From Desulfocucumis palustris (lineage in GTDB: Bacteria > Bacillota > Desulfotomaculia > Desulfotomaculales > Desulfocucumaceae), in the NCBI RefSeq assembly GCF_002933875.1, contig NZ_BFAV01000071.1, positions 62,001 through 126,000 of the forward strand: DNA of 64,000 bases. Direction: 5' to 3'. Positions within the stretch are counted from its first letter, which is position 1. Each line of letters starts with the position of its first letter. Shown piece after piece: positions 24,280 to 34,954 of the stretch. The notes beneath the pieces are model-generated. The model had not been told where the DNA came from. It saw only the letters and a list, made by a program, of their open reading frames with translations, and did no database searches. Position numbers and translations under genes: made by a program.

Positions 24280-25206
24280 ATGGGCCTAAAAAACAAGGAT
24301 TTATTGGGAATTGAACATTTCAGCCCGGAAGAAATTCTTTTGGTGCTGGATACCGCGGCTTCCATGAAGGAAATAATCGGCAGGCAGATTAAAAAGGTGC
24401 CGACATTAAGGGGTAAAACGGTGGTAAACGTATTTTACGAGCCCAGTACCCGCACCCGCACGTCCTTCGAGCTTGCCGCCAAATATTTGAGCGCCGACAG
24501 TATCAATATTTCAGCTTCCGGCAGCAGCGTGGTAAAGGGTGAAAGCCTCAGGGACACCTCCGCCACCATAGCCGCCCTGGGCGCGGATGTGGTGGTTCTG
24601 CGGCATCCCATGGCGGGCGCCCCGGTTCTGGTGGCCGGCCAGGTGAAGGCCGCGGTGATCAATGCCGGGGACGGCGCCCACGAGCATCCCACCCAGGCCC
24701 TGCTGGATATGTATACCGTAAGGGATAAAAAAGGCGCTCTGGAAGGCTTGAAAATAGCCATTGTGGGGGACATACTGCACAGCCGGGTGGCCCGCTCCGA
24801 TATCTGGGGCTTTACCAGGATGGGCGCCCGGGTCAGGGTGTGCGGCCCGTCCACCATGCTTCCCCCGGGGCTGGAGAATATGGGGGTTGAGGTTTTCCAC
24901 CGCATGGAGGAAGCCCTGTCCGGAGCGGACGTGATAATAATGCTCAGGATACAGCTGGAAAGGCAGCAGCAGGGACTCTTTCCCTCGGTGAGGGAATATG
25001 CCCGGCTGTTCGGGCTTAACAGCGAAAAACTGGCCCTGGCCAAGCCCGGAGCTTTGGTAATGCACCCCGGGCCCATAAACCGGGGGGTTGAAATTGCTAC
25101 TGAAGTGGCTTATGGTGTTCAGGCAGTTATCAACGAGCAGGTGACCAACGGCCTGGCTGTGCGCATGGCGCTGTTGTACCTGCTGGCGGGAGGTGTGGCC
25201 CAGTGA
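24280..25206 (+). CDS. pyrB: Aspartate carbamoyltransferase catalytic subunit
   Basis: Makes N-carbamoyl-aspartate from carbamoyl phosphate and aspartate, the committed step of pyrimidine synthesis. 308 residues. Carbamoyl phosphate binding is shown by [17 protein letters not shown]; other motifs are [17 protein letters not shown] and [12 protein letters not shown]. No pyrI is present, so it should be the unregulated trimer seen in Gram-positives. ATG 24280 follows GGAGGGAG; an ATG five codons earlier is possible. The stop overlaps the pyrC start. Confidence 0.96.
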   Translation: MGLKNKDLLGIEHFSPEEILLVLDTAASMKEIIGRQIKKVPTLRGKTVVNVFYEPSTRTRTSFELAAKYLSADSINISASGSSVVKGESLRDTSATIAALGADVVVLRHPMAGAPVLVAGQVKAAVINAGDGAHEHPTQALLDMYTVRDKKGALEGLKIAIVGDILHSRVARSDIWGFTRMGARVRVCGPSTMLPPGLENMGVEVFHRMEEALSGADVIIMLRIQLERQQQGLFPSVREYARLFGLNSEKLALAKPGALVMHPGPINRGVEIATEVAYGVQAVINEQVTNGLAVRMALLYLLAGGVAQ

Positions 25207-26495
25207 GAATTCTAATCAAGGGAGGCCGGATCATAGATCCGGTGGAAAATAAGGATAAAACGCTGGATGTACTCATAGAAAACGGAAAAATATCGGCCCT
25301 GGAAAAAAAACTGGCAGCGGACGGGGCGGTAACGGTGGACGCCTCGGGCCTGCTGGTGGCGCCGGGACTTATAGACATGCATGTGCACCTGCGGGAACCT
25401 GGTTACGAGGCCAAGGAAACCATTGAGACCGGACTAAAGGCCGCGGTCAGGGGCGGCTTCACCGGGGTGGCCTGCATGCCCAATACCAATCCGGTGGCCG
25501 ACAACCAGACTGTAATCAAATATATAATTGACAGGGCCTCCGCCCTGGGCTTGGCCCGGGTCTGGCCCATCGGGGCGCTGACCCGGGGCAGCAGGGGGGA
25601 GCAGCTGACCGAAATGGCGGATTTGAAAAACGCCGGCGCGGCGGCTCTTTCCGACGACGGCCGGCCGGTGGCGGGGTCCGGGATAATGCGCAGGGCCATG
25701 CAGTATGCCCGCATGGTGGGATTGACCGTTATTTCCCACTGCGAGGACCCGGAACTGGCCGCCGGAGGGAGCATGAACGAGGGATTCATATCCACCAGGC
25801 TGGGGCTTAAAGGCATACCCGGGGCAGCGGAGGAAGTAATGGTGGCCAGGGATATTATACTGTCGGAGTTAACAGGCTGCCCCCTGCACATAGCCCATGT
25901 GAGCACCAGGGGCTCCGTACGGCTGGTCAGGGAGGCCAAGGCCAGGGGCTTAAAGGTTACCGCCGAGGCCACACCCCACCACTTCACCCTTACTGATGCC
26001 GCCGTGGAAGGTTACAACACCTCCACCAAGGTCAACCCGCCCTTAAGAGGCGAAGCCGATGTGGCAGCCATAAAGGAAGGCCTGGCCGACGGCACCATAG
26101 ATGTGATTGCCACCGACCACGCTCCCCATACAATGGAGGAGAAGGACGTGGAATACGACAGCGCCCCCTTTGGGCTGGTGGGACTGGAAACAGCAGTGGG
26201 CCTGGTGTGGAGAGAGCTGGTGCGGCCGGGAATACTTACACCGGCTGAGGCGGTGGCCAAAATGACCGTCAACCCCGCCCGTCTGCTGGGAATTGAAAAG
26301 GATACCTTAAGGCCCGGGGCGGTGGCTGACATTACAATAATCGACCCCTCCCTGGAGGAAACGGTGGACCCGTTGAGTTTTGCCAGCAAGGGCAGGAACA
26401 CTCCCTTTGCCGGCTGGAAGCTTAAAGGTTTGCCGGTGCTGACCATGGTGGGGGGCAAAATAGTGTATTCCCATGCCGGAATAAAAATTTTATAA
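25203..26495 (+). CDS. pyrC: Dihydroorotase
   Basis: Zinc enzyme that cyclises carbamoyl-aspartate to dihydroorotate. 430 residues, class I type. Metal ligands lie in [16 protein letters not shown], the His in [10 protein letters not shown] and [11 protein letters not shown], and the Asp in [18 protein letters not shown] 25203 follows GGGAGGTG and overlaps the pyrB stop by four bases, so translation is coupled. Residues at the C-terminus form the usual beta-sandwich of amidohydrolases. Confidence 0.96.
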   Translation: MRILIKGGRIIDPVENKDKTLDVLIENGKISALEKKLAADGAVTVDASGLLVAPGLIDMHVHLREPGYEAKETIETGLKAAVRGGFTGVACMPNTNPVADNQTVIKYIIDRASALGLARVWPIGALTRGSRGEQLTEMADLKNAGAAALSDDGRPVAGSGIMRRAMQYARMVGLTVISHCEDPELAAGGSMNEGFISTRLGLKGIPGAAEEVMVARDIILSELTGCPLHIAHVSTRGSVRLVREAKARGLKVTAEATPHHFTLTDAAVEGYNTSTKVNPPLRGEADVAAIKEGLADGTIDVIATDHAPHTMEEKDVEYDSAPFGLVGLETAVGLVWRELVRPGILTPAEAVAKMTVNPARLLGIEKDTLRPGAVADITIIDPSLEETVDPLSFASKGRNTPFAGWKLKGLPVLTMVGGKIVYSHAGIKIL

Positions 26496-26530
26496 ATTTA
26501 ATTATTTACCCTAAGGAGTTGAGTGCATAA

Positions 26531-27610
26531 GTGGACGCTATACTGGCTTTGGAGGACGGTTCGGTATTCAGGGGCAGGGCTTTCGGCGCCGGCGGGCAGC
26601 AGTGGGGAGAGGTTGTGTTCAACACCGGCATGACCGGCTACCAGGAAGTGCTCACGGACCCGTCTTACTGCGGGCAGATTGTGGTGATGACCTATCCGCT
26701 GATTGGCAATTACGGAGTGAACAGGGAGGATTTTGAGGCCAAGCGCTCCTACGTGCGGGGATTTGTGGTGCGGGAGGATTGCCACAGGCCGAGTAATTGG
26801 CGGGTAAGCCACACCATCGGTGAATTTCTGTCCCGGGAGGGTATAATAGGCATTTCCGGAGTTGATACCAGGGCGCTTACCAGGATACTGAGAAGTCACG
26901 GAACCATGCGGGGAGTTCTGGATACCACCGGCGCCGACCCCGCGGAACTGGTGGAAAAAGCCAGGCGTTCACCCCAGCTGACAGGCCAGGAACTGGTGCC
27001 CGCCGTGGCCACCAGGGAAATTTTCACCGTCCCCGGGGAGGGCCCCCGGGTAGTGCTCATGGACTTCGGCGCTAAAATGAACATTGTCCGCTGCCTGAAC
27101 CAGAGGGGCTGCGAGGTGGTGGTGGTCCCCCCGGATACAACCGCCGGAGACATACTGGCCCTTAATCCCGCGGGGGTGATGCTTTCCAACGGTCCCGGGG
27201 ACCCCATCGACGTGCCTTACTCGGTGGAGGCGGCCCGGGAAATAATCGGCAAAAAGCCCATATTCGGCATCTGCCTGGGCCACCAGATAATGGGACTGGC
27301 CCTGGGAGGGAAGACCTATAAACTGAAATTCGGACACCGGGGCGCCAATCATCCGGTTAAAGATCTTCTTACCGGAAGGGTATACATTACCTCCCAGAAC
27401 CACGGTTTTGCCGTGGACGCCGAATCGTTGAAGGGTTCCGACGTAACCGTGTCCCACATCAACTTAAACGACGGCACGGTGGAGGGCTTAAAGCACAACT
27501 ATCTGCCGGTAAGCACCGTGCAGTACCATCCGGAGGCATCCCCGGGGCCCAGGGACTCCGAATATCTTTTTGACGAATTTATGGAAAAAATGTCCCGGGA
27601 GGTTAATTAA
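26531..27610 (+). CDS. carA: Carbamoyl-phosphate synthase, small (glutamine amidotransferase) subunit
   Basis: Releases ammonia from glutamine for CarB. 359 residues. The N-terminal CarA domain has [20 protein letters not shown]. The class I glutaminase has its nucleophile Cys in [17 protein letters not shown], and the His and Glu of the triad in [16 protein letters not shown] 26531 follows AAGGAG. It lies 35 bases after pyrC and two bases before carB. Its position in the pyr operon suggests the pyrimidine-dedicated enzyme (pyrAA). Confidence 0.96.
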   Translation: MDAILALEDGSVFRGRAFGAGGQQWGEVVFNTGMTGYQEVLTDPSYCGQIVVMTYPLIGNYGVNREDFEAKRSYVRGFVVREDCHRPSNWRVSHTIGEFLSREGIIGISGVDTRALTRILRSHGTMRGVLDTTGADPAELVEKARRSPQLTGQELVPAVATREIFTVPGEGPRVVLMDFGAKMNIVRCLNQRGCEVVVVPPDTTAGDILALNPAGVMLSNGPGDPIDVPYSVEAAREIIGKKPIFGICLGHQIMGLALGGKTYKLKFGHRGANHPVKDLLTGRVYITSQNHGFAVDAESLKGSDVTVSHINLNDGTVEGLKHNYLPVSTVQYHPEASPGPRDSEYLFDEFMEKMSREVN

Positions 27611-27612
27611 TC

Positions 27613-30600
27613 ATGCCGCTGCGGACTGATATTAAAAAGGTAATGGTTATTGGCTCCGGCCCCATCGTCATCGGTCAGGCCGCGGAATTCGACTATGCCG
27701 GCACCCAGGCCTGCCGGGCCTTGAAGGAAGAGGGTATGGAGGTGGTGCTGGTCAATTCCAACCCGGCCACCATTATGACCGACGTCAACATGGCCGACCG
27801 GGTGTATATCGAACCCCTTACCCTGGAGTTTGTGAGCCAGGTAATTCGCAATGAAAAGCCCGACGGGCTGCTTCCCACCCTGGGAGGGCAGGTGGGGCTG
27901 AATATCGCGTTAAAGCTGGCGGAGTCCGGGGTGCTGGAAGAACAGGGAGTAAAACTGCTGGGTACTTCCCTGGAGGCCATAAAGCGGGCCGAGGACAGGG
28001 AACTGTTCAAGGACATGATGCAGTCCATCGGGGAACCCATTCCGGAAAGCGTTATAGTGTCCACGGTGGATGAGGCCGTGAATTTCGCCGGGCGGATAGG
28101 CTACCCGGTGATAGTTCGCCCGGCCTACACCCTGGGCGGCACAGGGGGCGGCATCGCTGACTGTGAGGAAGAGCTTAAGTCCATAACCGCCAGGGGGCTG
28201 AAGCACAGCATAATCAGCCAGGCCCTGATAGAGCGCAGCGTGGCCGGCTGGAAGGAAATAGAGTACGAGGTGATGCGGGACGCCGCGGACAACTGCATTA
28301 CGGTCTGTAATATGGAGAACCTGGACCCCATTGGAGTGCATACCGGGGACAGCATTGTGGTGGCTCCCTCCCAGACCTTAAGCGACAAGGAATACCAGCT
28401 GCTGCGCACCGCTTCGTTAAAAATAATCCGCTCCCTGAACATAGCCGGGGGCTGCAACGTTCAATTCGCCCTGGACCCCGAGAGCTTCGAATATTACGTG
28501 ATCGAGGTCAATCCCCGGGTATCCCGCTCCTCGGCCCTGGCCTCCAAGGCCACGGGCTATCCCATAGCCAAGGTGGCCGCCAAGATTGCCATAGGGTTCA
28601 CCCTGGATGAAATTAAAAACGCCGTTACGGGAAAAACCTATGCCTGCTTTGAGCCGGCCCTGGATTACGTGGTTGTTAAATACCCCCGCTGGCCCTTTGA
28701 CAAGTTTACCCAGGCCGACCGCACCCTGGGCACCCAGATGAAAGCCACCGGTGAGGTTATGGCCATTGACCGCAGCTTTGAAGCCGCTCTTATGAAAGCA
28801 ATCCGCTCCCTGGAGGCGGGCTTAAAGGGATTATACCTGCCGGAAGCCGGGAGCGTAACCGACGAAAAACTAAAGGAACTGATGTCCAGGCCGGATGACA
28901 GGCGGCTCCTGGCGGTGGCCGAGGGCATCCGCCGGGGCGTATCCCCGGATAGCATATATGACATTACTAAAATGGACCTGTTTTTCCTGGATAAGTTGAA
29001 GAATGTGGTGGACTTTGAAGTGGAGTTTACCCGGGCGGCCGCCGACGGGATTCAGAATATTGACAGGGATTTAATGATTACAGCCAAGAAAATGGGGCTG
29101 TCGGACGCCATTCTGGCCTCCCTGGCCGGGGCCGGCGAGGGGGAAGTCCGCCGTTTGCGGGAGGCCATGGGGGTGCTGCCTTCCTACAAAATCGTGGATA
29201 CCTGCGCGGCGGAATTCGAGGCTGCCACGCCTTATTATTACTCCTGCTACGATACCGAGGACGAGGCCCCCTATACCCCGGCCAGAAAGGTGGCGGTGCT
29301 GGGTTCCGGCCCCATCCGCATCGGCCAGGGAATTGAATTCGACTACTGTTCCGTGCACTCCGTATGGGCGCTGCGGCAGCAGGGCCTGGAGGCCATTATT
29401 ATAAACAATAACCCCGAAACCGTCAGCACCGACTTCGACACCGCCGACCGGCTGTATTTCGAGCCCCTGGTGCCCGAGGACGTGCTGAATATATTGGAAA
29501 AGGAAAAACCCGAGGGGGTCATCGTTCAATTTGGCGGGCAGACCGCCATAAACCTGGCCCGGCCCCTGCAGGAGGCCGGCATCGGCATTCTCGGAACCTC
29601 GGTGGAGGATATAGACCGGGCGGAGGACCGGGAGCGCTTCGACCGGCTGCTTATAGAGCTTGACATTCCCAAACCGCCGGGCAGGACTGCCTTCTCAGTG
29701 GAGGAGGCGCTGAAAATCGCCGGGGAAATAGGTTTTCCGGTGCTGGTGCGGCCTTCCTACGTGCTGGGCGGACGGGCCATGGAAATAGTTTACAACAACG
29801 ACGAGCTTTTGAACTACATGGAAACAGCGGTAAAGATCACTCCCCAACACCCGGTGCTGGTGGATAAATACCTCTTCGGCAAGGAGCTGGAGGTGGATGC
29901 CATAGCCGACGGTGAGACAGTGCTCATTCCCGGCATAATGGAGCACATTGAGCGGGCCGGGGTGCACTCCGGGGACAGTATCGCGGTTTACCCGCCACGT
30001 TCCATAACCCCGGAAGACAGGAGAAAAATGGTTGACTATACCACCAGGCTGGCCCTGGCCCTGAACGTCAGGGGACTGATCAACATACAGTACGTTCAGC
30101 ACGATAATGAAATATACGTGCTGGAGGTTAATCCCCGTTCCAGCCGCACAGTGCCTTATCTAAGCAAAATTACCGGCGTGCCCATGGTCAACCTGGCCAC
30201 CAGGGTGATTATGGGTGAAAAGCTTAAGGATATGGGCTACCGGGGCGGGCTTTACCCCGAAAGCGAATTCGTGGGGGTAAAAGCCCCGGTATTCTCCTTC
30301 TCCAAACTGAGCCGGGTGGATGTGACCCTGGGACCGGAGATGAAATCCACCGGCGAGGTAATGGGAGTGGACCAGGATTACGCCGTGGCCCTCTACAAGG
30401 CCCTGGTGGCTTCGGGCTGCCTGTTCCCCAGGGAGGGGGGGATACTGGTCACCATTGCCGACAAGGATAAAAACGAGGTGCTGCCCATAGTCAGGGGATT
30501 GTCCGAGCACCTGGGCTATAAAATATACGCCACCTCCGGCACCGCAGCGTTTCTCCGGGAAAGAGGCTTAAAAGTGGAGCGGGTGAAAAAGGTGCGGGAA

Positions 30601-30837
30601 GGTTCTCCGAACATCGACGACCTTATCCGCTCCGGTCACATCAACATGGTGATTAACACCCTGACCAAGGGCAAGGCCCCGGAGCGGGACGGCTTCCGCA
30701 TCCGCCGGGCGGCGGTGGAGCACGGTTTGCCCTGTTTAACCTCCATAGACACCGCCTGGGCCATACTTGAAGTGCTTATCTCAATAAAAGAAGGAGACAC
30801 CTTCGAGCTAATCCCCCTGCAGGAGTACGTTAAGTAA
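27613..30837 (+). CDS. carB: Carbamoyl-phosphate synthase, large subunit
   Basis: Makes carbamoyl phosphate from bicarbonate, ammonia and two ATP. 1074 residues, full length, with the internal duplication typical of CarB: two ATP-grasp halves, each opening with a nucleotide motif ([20 protein letters not shown] and [20 protein letters not shown]). The ATP-grasp glycine loops are [13 protein letters not shown] and [13 protein letters not shown]. The C-terminal MGS-like allosteric domain begins near residue 945. ATG 27613 is two bases after carA. A palindromic repeat lies directly after the stop, where an opposing gene follows. Confidence 0.97.
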   Translation: MPLRTDIKKVMVIGSGPIVIGQAAEFDYAGTQACRALKEEGMEVVLVNSNPATIMTDVNMADRVYIEPLTLEFVSQVIRNEKPDGLLPTLGGQVGLNIALKLAESGVLEEQGVKLLGTSLEAIKRAEDRELFKDMMQSIGEPIPESVIVSTVDEAVNFAGRIGYPVIVRPAYTLGGTGGGIADCEEELKSITARGLKHSIISQALIERSVAGWKEIEYEVMRDAADNCITVCNMENLDPIGVHTGDSIVVAPSQTLSDKEYQLLRTASLKIIRSLNIAGGCNVQFALDPESFEYYVIEVNPRVSRSSALASKATGYPIAKVAAKIAIGFTLDEIKNAVTGKTYACFEPALDYVVVKYPRWPFDKFTQADRTLGTQMKATGEVMAIDRSFEAALMKAIRSLEAGLKGLYLPEAGSVTDEKLKELMSRPDDRRLLAVAEGIRRGVSPDSIYDITKMDLFFLDKLKNVVDFEVEFTRAAADGIQNIDRDLMITAKKMGLSDAILASLAGAGEGEVRRLREAMGVLPSYKIVDTCAAEFEAATPYYYSCYDTEDEAPYTPARKVAVLGSGPIRIGQGIEFDYCSVHSVWALRQQGLEAIIINNNPETVSTDFDTADRLYFEPLVPEDVLNILEKEKPEGVIVQFGGQTAINLARPLQEAGIGILGTSVEDIDRAEDRERFDRLLIELDIPKPPGRTAFSVEEALKIAGEIGFPVLVRPSYVLGGRAMEIVYNNDELLNYMETAVKITPQHPVLVDKYLFGKELEVDAIADGETVLIPGIMEHIERAGVHSGDSIAVYPPRSITPEDRRKMVDYTTRLALALNVRGLINIQYVQHDNEIYVLEVNPRSSRTVPYLSKITGVPMVNLATRVIMGEKLKDMGYRGGLYPESEFVGVKAPVFSFSKLSRVDVTLGPEMKSTGEVMGVDQDYAVALYKALVASGCLFPREGGILVTIADKDKNEVLPIVRGLSEHLGYKIYATSGTAAFLRERGLKVERVKKVREGSPNIDDLIRSGHINMVINTLTKGKAPERDGFRIRRAAVEHGLPCLTSIDTAWAILEVLISIKEGDTFELIPLQEYVK

Positions 30838-30843
30838 GAATAA

Positions 30844-30909
30844 GGGGTCAGGCTATTAACTTATTAACTTATTGCACGCAATAAGTTAATAAGTTAATAG
30901 CCTGACCCC
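30844..30909. repeat. Palindromic MITE-like repeat, family 1
   Basis: A 66-base near-perfect palindrome whose arms begin GGGGTCAGGCTATTAACTT and meet at a TTGCACGCAA centre. It lies between the convergent ends of carB and the lapA-like gene. The ends match those of the degraded RAYT element at 7667-7990, so it is probably a non-autonomous derivative. As RNA it folds into a very long hairpin from either strand. Confidence 0.85.
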
Positions 30910-30916
30910 GGAAGAG

Positions 30917-31246
30917 CTAAAGCTGTTCAGGGGGGTTGTTGCCGCGGCCCTTGCCTGCGGGGGGATTGTTTTCCCCGGGGGCGCCCGCTGAGGGGATTTG
31001 TTTTTCCAAGTGTTTCAGCTTGTTTTGCAGCTCCCTTATCTTCATTCCCTGGGTAAGCTGTTTGGCCAGACTGAATAACAAGGTGATCAGCGCCCCCATG
31101 GCGGTGGAGAAAAATATCAATAAAACCAGCGGTATGGGGGGCATTTCCCAGGTGATAAAGCGCAAAGTCACCTCCTGGGGATTCTGGTAGGCGAATATGG
31201 CTATTAGCAGTAAAAACCCGGAACCCAGAGCGACGTACCATTGCAT
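30917..31246 (-). CDS. LapA-like (DUF1049) membrane protein
   Basis: About 109 residues. Two membrane helices (YVALGSGFLLLIAIFAYQNP and PIPLVLLIFFSTAMGALITL) with the QNPQEVTLRFITWEMPPIPL linker are typical of the LapA/YrvD family. A coiled coil (KIRELQNKLKHLEKQI) and a Gly/Asn/Pro-rich tail follow. Family members sit at the membrane in lipid or lipopolysaccharide assembly; in Gram-positives the role is unclear. ATG 31246 follows AGGAGGTG. It lies on the opposite strand between carB and pyrK, splitting the pyr genes into two parts. Confidence 0.8.
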   Translation of the reverse strand: MQWYVALGSGFLLLIAIFAYQNPQEVTLRFITWEMPPIPLVLLIFFSTAMGALITLLFSLAKQLTQGMKIRELQNKLKHLEKQIPSAGAPGENNPPAGKGRGNNPPEQL

Positions 31247-31302
31247 GGGCGCCACCTCCTCTGCCGTAATTATAACATTTTATCCGGTTCATGAGGTGTT
31301 TG

Positions 31303-32115
31303 ATGATATACTGCCATAAATTCAGGATATTGAAAAATGAAGAAACAATACCGGGACACCGTCTTATGATAGTGGACGCCCCCGGCATTTCCGCCGCTGC
31401 GGTCCCCGGGCAGTTTTTGCACTTGCGCTGCTCCGACTCCACGGACCCCCTGCTCAGGCGGCCCGTCAGCATCCACAGGGTGGAGCGGGATAAAGGGCTG
31501 GCGCACATGCTATACCGGGTGGCGGGCAGGGGCACAGCCCTGCTGGCCGGCAAAATGCCCGGGGAGTATCTGGATGTTATGGGTCCCCTGGGTAAAGGAT
31601 TTACCCTGCCCCTGCCAGGTGAGCGGGTGGCTGTGGTGGGGGGAGGCATTGGCGCGGCGCCTCTCTTTTTCCTGGTGGAAGAGCTGATTAGGGAATGCCC
31701 CCCCAATAATATGGTGTCTTTTTTCCTGGGGGCGGCATCCGCAAGTCAATTGCCGCCGGCCAGCGTATTGCATTCCCCGGGGCTGGAGGTGCACACCGCC
31801 ACCGACGATGGCTCCGCGGGTTACCACGGAACGGTGACAGCCCTGCTGGAAAGCCGCATCGACAGCGGCCCGGCGGGGTTTGACCGCATTTATGCCTGCG
31901 GGCCCGCCCCGATGCTGCGCTCACTGGTCCGGATGGCGGGCTCCCTGGGGATTCCCGGGCAGGTTTCACTGGAGGAAAGAATGGGCTGCGGTGTGGGGGC
32001 ATGCCTGTCCTGCGCCTGTAAAATTAAAGACCGGTCCGCCGACGGTTTTTTATACAAACACGCCTGCACGGACGGGCCGGTGTTTGATATGCGGGAGGTC
32101 TATTATGAGAGTTAA
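31303..32115 (+). CDS. pyrK: Dihydroorotate dehydrogenase B, electron transfer subunit
   Basis: Passes electrons from dihydroorotate oxidation to NAD+ through FAD and a [2Fe-2S] cluster, as partner of PyrD. About 270 residues. The FAD part has [15 protein letters not shown], the NAD part [20 protein letters not shown], and the cluster cysteines are in [13 protein letters not shown] and [12 protein letters not shown] 31303 with GAGGTG four bases upstream is preferred; an ATG at 31291 is possible. Coupled to pyrD by an 11-base overlap. The promoter must lie in the short gap after the lapA-like gene or be supplied by carB read-through. Confidence 0.94.
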   Translation: MIYCHKFRILKNEETIPGHRLMIVDAPGISAAAVPGQFLHLRCSDSTDPLLRRPVSIHRVERDKGLAHMLYRVAGRGTALLAGKMPGEYLDVMGPLGKGFTLPLPGERVAVVGGGIGAAPLFFLVEELIRECPPNNMVSFFLGAASASQLPPASVLHSPGLEVHTATDDGSAGYHGTVTALLESRIDSGPAGFDRIYACGPAPMLRSLVRMAGSLGIPGQVSLEERMGCGVGACLSCACKIKDRSADGFLYKHACTDGPVFDMREVYYES

Positions 32116-33016
32116 CCTGGCAGTCAATGTGGGCGGAATAATAATGAAAAATCCTGTGACCACCGCCTCCGGCACATTCGGCTACGGCCCCGAATACGGG
32201 AGGATCATCGACCTTAACCGGCTGGGGGCCATAGTGGTTAAAGGCACAACTCTTTCCGCCAGGCAGGGCAACCCCACCCCCAGGATTGCGGAGACTCCTT
32301 CCGGCATGCTAAACGCCATTGGCCTGCAGAATCCCGGCGTGGATAAATTTATCAGCGAAGCCCTTCCCTTTTTGCGCAATTACCAACTGCCGGTAATAGT
32401 GAACATATCCGGGGATACGGTGGAGGACTACCATAAGCTTGCCGGAATACTGGACCGGGCGCAGGGCGTGGGGGGCATAGAGGTCAATATATCCTGCCCC
32501 AACGTTAAAAAAGGAGGCCTGCAGTTCGGCAGCGATCCTGATTCCGCCGGGGAGGTTATCAGAGCCGTAAGGCGGGCAACCTCCCTGCCGGTAATAGCCA
32601 AGCTGTCGCCCAACGTTACCAGCATCGCGGCGGTGGCGGAAAAAGTGGCGGAAGCCGGCGCCGACGCCCTTTCCATGATCAACACCCTGCTGGGCATGGC
32701 TATAGATATAAAATCCCGGCGGCCGGTGCTGGGAAACATAATGGGGGGATTATCAGGCCCGGCGGTGCGGCCGGTGGCGGTGCGGGCGGTGTGGCAGGTA
32801 TACCGGGCCGTAAAGCTGCCAATTATAGGCATGGGCGGCATAACCTGCGCGGAAGACGCCCTGGAATTCATAATGGCCGGCGCAACCGCCGTTGCCGTGG
32901 GTACGGCCAATTTCGTAAACCCCCGGGCAACCATTGATATTATCGACGGCCTGGAGAAATTCATGCTGGAAAACAACATTAAAGACATAAATGAAATAAT
33001 CGGCATAGCCCAATAA
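32105..33016 (+). CDS. pyrD: Dihydroorotate dehydrogenase B, catalytic subunit
   Basis: FMN enzyme that oxidises dihydroorotate to orotate; NAD-linked class 1B because pyrK is adjacent. 303 residues. FMN and substrate motifs are [32 protein letters not shown] (with the class 1B catalytic Cys in this region expected nearby), and [23 protein letters not shown] 32105 overlaps the end of pyrK. The frame is open upstream but that part is the pyrK coding region in another frame. A family 1 palindrome lies four bases after the stop, before pyrF. Confidence 0.95.
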   Translation: MRVNLAVNVGGIIMKNPVTTASGTFGYGPEYGRIIDLNRLGAIVVKGTTLSARQGNPTPRIAETPSGMLNAIGLQNPGVDKFISEALPFLRNYQLPVIVNISGDTVEDYHKLAGILDRAQGVGGIEVNISCPNVKKGGLQFGSDPDSAGEVIRAVRRATSLPVIAKLSPNVTSIAAVAEKVAEAGADALSMINTLLGMAIDIKSRRPVLGNIMGGLSGPAVRPVAVRAVWQVYRAVKLPIIGMGGITCAEDALEFIMAGATAVAVGTANFVNPRATIDIIDGLEKFMLENNIKDINEIIGIAQ

Positions 33017-33020
33017 AGTC

Positions 33021-33086
33021 GGGGTCAGGCTATTAACTTATTAACTTATTGCGCGCAATAAGTTAATAAGTTAATAGCCTGACCCC
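33021..33086. repeat. Palindromic MITE-like repeat, family 1
   Basis: 66-base palindrome, almost identical to the copy at 30844 (the centre is GCGCGC instead of GCACGC). It fills the pyrD-pyrF gap, and its end is only three bases before the ribosome binding site of pyrF. In the mRNA it would form a hairpin of about 30 base pairs between two operon genes. Confidence 0.88.
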
Positions 33087-33101
33087 GGAGAGGTGGTTTT
33101 T

Positions 33102-33845
33102 TTGTTAAATGGCAAGGATAGGTTGATAGTCGCCCTTGACGTGAGCGATGGGCGGAGGGCTTTGGAACTGGTGGACATGCTGGCGCCTTTTACCGGGATG
33201 TTCAAGGTGGGAATGGAGCTTTTCTACAGCGGCGGGGCTGATATGGTAAAGGAGATTAAAAAAAAGGGCGGTAAAATATTTCTGGATCTGAAAATGCATG
33301 ATATTCCCAACACCGTTTCCAGGGCAGCCGGAGCTCTGGCCGGCCTGGGAGTGGATATGCTTAATGTTCACGCCGCCGGCGGAAGGGAAATGATGAGGCA
33401 GGCGGCTCTGGCCGCCAGGGAAGGTGCCGCAGCCGCGGGAAATAAGCCTCCACTGGTAATAGCGGTTACGGTGCTTACCAGCATCAGCCAGGAAATGTTT
33501 AATAATGAAATGGGTCTGCAGGGTAAGATTATTGACCGGGTAACGGCCTGGGCGGAAATTACCCGGGAGGCGGGATTGGACGGCGTTGTGTCCTCGCCTT
33601 TGGAGATTGCGGCAATCCGCAGGGCTTGCGGAGATGATTTTATAATAGTAACACCCGGCATCAGGCCCTCCGGCTCGGTACGGGCTGACCAGAAGAGGGT
33701 TATGACTCCGGGTGAAGCTGTAAAGGACGGAGCCAGTTACATAGTGGCGGGACGGCCCATTACCGGGGCGGAGGACCCGGCGGCCGCCGCCAGGGCTATC
33801 ACGGAGGAAATGGATGCTGTATTGGAAAAGGGATGTGTCCGATGA
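33102..33845 (+). CDS. pyrF: Orotidine 5'-phosphate decarboxylase
   Basis: Last step to UMP. 247 residues, TIM barrel. Catalytic Lys/Asp residues are in FLDLKMHDIPNTVSRA; phosphate-binding segments are VTPGIRPSGSVRADQKR and YIVAGRPITGAEDPAAAA. TTG 33102 follows AGAGGTGG by six bases; a GTG nine bases earlier overlaps that site. The gene directly follows a palindromic repeat. Its 3' end overlaps a hairpin that serves the opposing spore protein gene as a terminator. Confidence 0.95.
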   Translation: MLNGKDRLIVALDVSDGRRALELVDMLAPFTGMFKVGMELFYSGGADMVKEIKKKGGKIFLDLKMHDIPNTVSRAAGALAGLGVDMLNVHAAGGREMMRQAALAAREGAAAAGNKPPLVIAVTVLTSISQEMFNNEMGLQGKIIDRVTAWAEITREAGLDGVVSSPLEIAAIRRACGDDFIIVTPGIRPSGSVRADQKRVMTPGEAVKDGASYIVAGRPITGAEDPAAAARAITEEMDAVLEKGCVR

Positions 33846-33853
33846 CACATCCC
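33826..33853 (-). terminator. Hairpin shared by the ends of pyrF and the SASP gene
   Basis: GGGATGTGTC / GACACATCCC with a four-base loop; on the minus strand TTTTCC follows. It overlaps the last codons of pyrF. Confidence 0.65.
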
Positions 33854-33864
33854 TTCCGTCGCTG

Positions 33865-34041
33865 TTAACCCTGAACAAGGCCGTTCTCAGCACGCTGTAT
33901 CGCAAGTCTCACAAGGTTTCCGCAGTCTCTTGATGAAACAGAGCCAAAGTCCCCTTCTCTGGCCACTATGTCGGCCACTCCCAGTTCCTTGGCCAGTTCA
34001 AACTTAAGCCTGTCGGACATTATGCCGCGACGCCTGCTCAT
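33865..34041 (-). CDS. Small acid-soluble spore protein, alpha/beta type
   Basis: 58 residues. Coats and protects DNA in the spore core. The sequence has the family's protease (Gpr) cleavage region KFELAKELGVADIV and the DNA-binding helix core GDFGSVSSRDCGNLVRLAIQ. Compared with classical SspA it has a short N-terminus (MSRRRGIMSDRL), resembling the SspF/SspI-like small members. ATG 34041 has AAAGGGGATGG upstream. It is expected to depend on the forespore sigma factor G, but I could not find a convincing promoter. It lies between pyrF and pyrE on the opposite strand. This is direct evidence that the organism forms endospores. Confidence 0.92.
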   Translation of the reverse strand: MSRRRGIMSDRLKFELAKELGVADIVAREGDFGSVSSRDCGNLVRLAIQRAENGLVQG

Positions 34042-34259
34042 TAGCCATCCCCTTTCAGTTGGGGTACACGGCTTTTTTTAAAAGCAATGCACCTTTTCCC
34101 GGGTTGGGTGTGCGCCCGTAGGCGCTTCCTTGTATCATAAGGCTAAAACCAGCGACTGACTAATATTTAATTTTAAAAGGAACAATAATATTATTTGCTT
34201 AAAAGCAATAATAATGTGTGGGATTGTTTTCTTTTCTTTAATCAAACTCCGCTTTCTGG

Positions 34260-34265
34260 TATAAT
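34260..34265 (+). promoter_or_regulatory. Possible -10 element for pyrE
   Basis: TATAAT at 34260-34265; the -35 match (TTTAAT, 17 bases upstream) is weak. It would give pyrE its own promoter after the opposing spore gene. Confidence 0.4.
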
Positions 34266-34286
34266 TTTTTTTTGATAAATTAAATA

Positions 34287-34353
34287 GGGAAATTTCTTCA
34301 TGAAATTATTTAAGCAGTGAGGAATTATGGGCAACCAAAGAAGGTGTGTCCCC
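34287..34353. repeat. Dispersed inverted-repeat element, family 2
   Basis: The left end GGGAAATTTCTTCATGAA and right end AAAGAAGGTGTGTCCCC are partial inverted repeats of about 67 bases overall. The left end resembles the fragment at 22936, and the right end resembles the element at 42482-42546. The right end lies only 12 bases before the ribosome binding site of pyrE. Confidence 0.55.
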
Positions 34354-34378
34354 ATACCTTAGAAAGGAGTGTCATATT

Positions 34379-34948
34379 TTGCATGAAGATAATGTGAGGA
34401 ACATTTTTGAAAAAACAGGCGCCATGCTGTCCGGGCATTTCCGTTTAACCTCGGGCAGGCACAGCGACAGGTACTTCCAGTGCGCCTTGGTGCTGCAGCA
34501 CCCGGAATACTGCGGGCGTCTGTGCCGGGAACTGGCCCGGCGGTTTTCCGGGGAAGGGGTGGAGACCGTCATAGGCCCGGCCATGGGCGGTATACTGGTG
34601 GCTTATGAAGTGGCCAGGGAACTGGGTGTGAGGAGCATTTTTACGGAGCGGGAGAACGGCGTCATGACTTTGCGCCGGGGATTCTCCATCAGACCGGGGG
34701 AAAAGGTTCTGGTGGTGGAGGATGTGATAACCACCGGCGGGTCCGTATTGGAGGTTATCGACGTGGTCCGCAAAGCAGGGGGTATTGTCGCGGGCGTGGG
34801 GGTGCTGGTAAACCGCAGCGGCGGGGCCGACCTGGGGGTTCGCACCGAATCATTGATGAATGTTCCCGCGGTTTCCTACGATCCCGAACAGTGCCCCCTC
34901 TGCCGTGAGGGAGTACCCGTAGTGAAACCCGGCAGCAGGCAGGTATAA
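34379..34948 (+). CDS. pyrE: Orotate phosphoribosyltransferase
   Basis: Joins orotate and PRPP to give OMP. 189 residues. The PRPP motif is VLVVEDVITTGGSVLEVIDV; the catalytic loop is ERENGVMTLRRGFSI. The C-terminus has a short CPLCREG motif. TTG 34379 follows AAAGGAGTG by seven bases; a frame from 34346 overlaps repeat DNA and is not supported. It is separated from pyrF by the spore protein gene and appears to have its own promoter. A family 1 repeat follows its stop. Confidence 0.94.
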   Translation: MHEDNVRNIFEKTGAMLSGHFRLTSGRHSDRYFQCALVLQHPEYCGRLCRELARRFSGEGVETVIGPAMGGILVAYEVARELGVRSIFTERENGVMTLRRGFSIRPGEKVLVVEDVITTGGSVLEVIDVVRKAGGIVAGVGVLVNRSGGADLGVRTESLMNVPAVSYDPEQCPLCREGVPVVKPGSRQV

Positions 34949-34954
34949 GGATAA

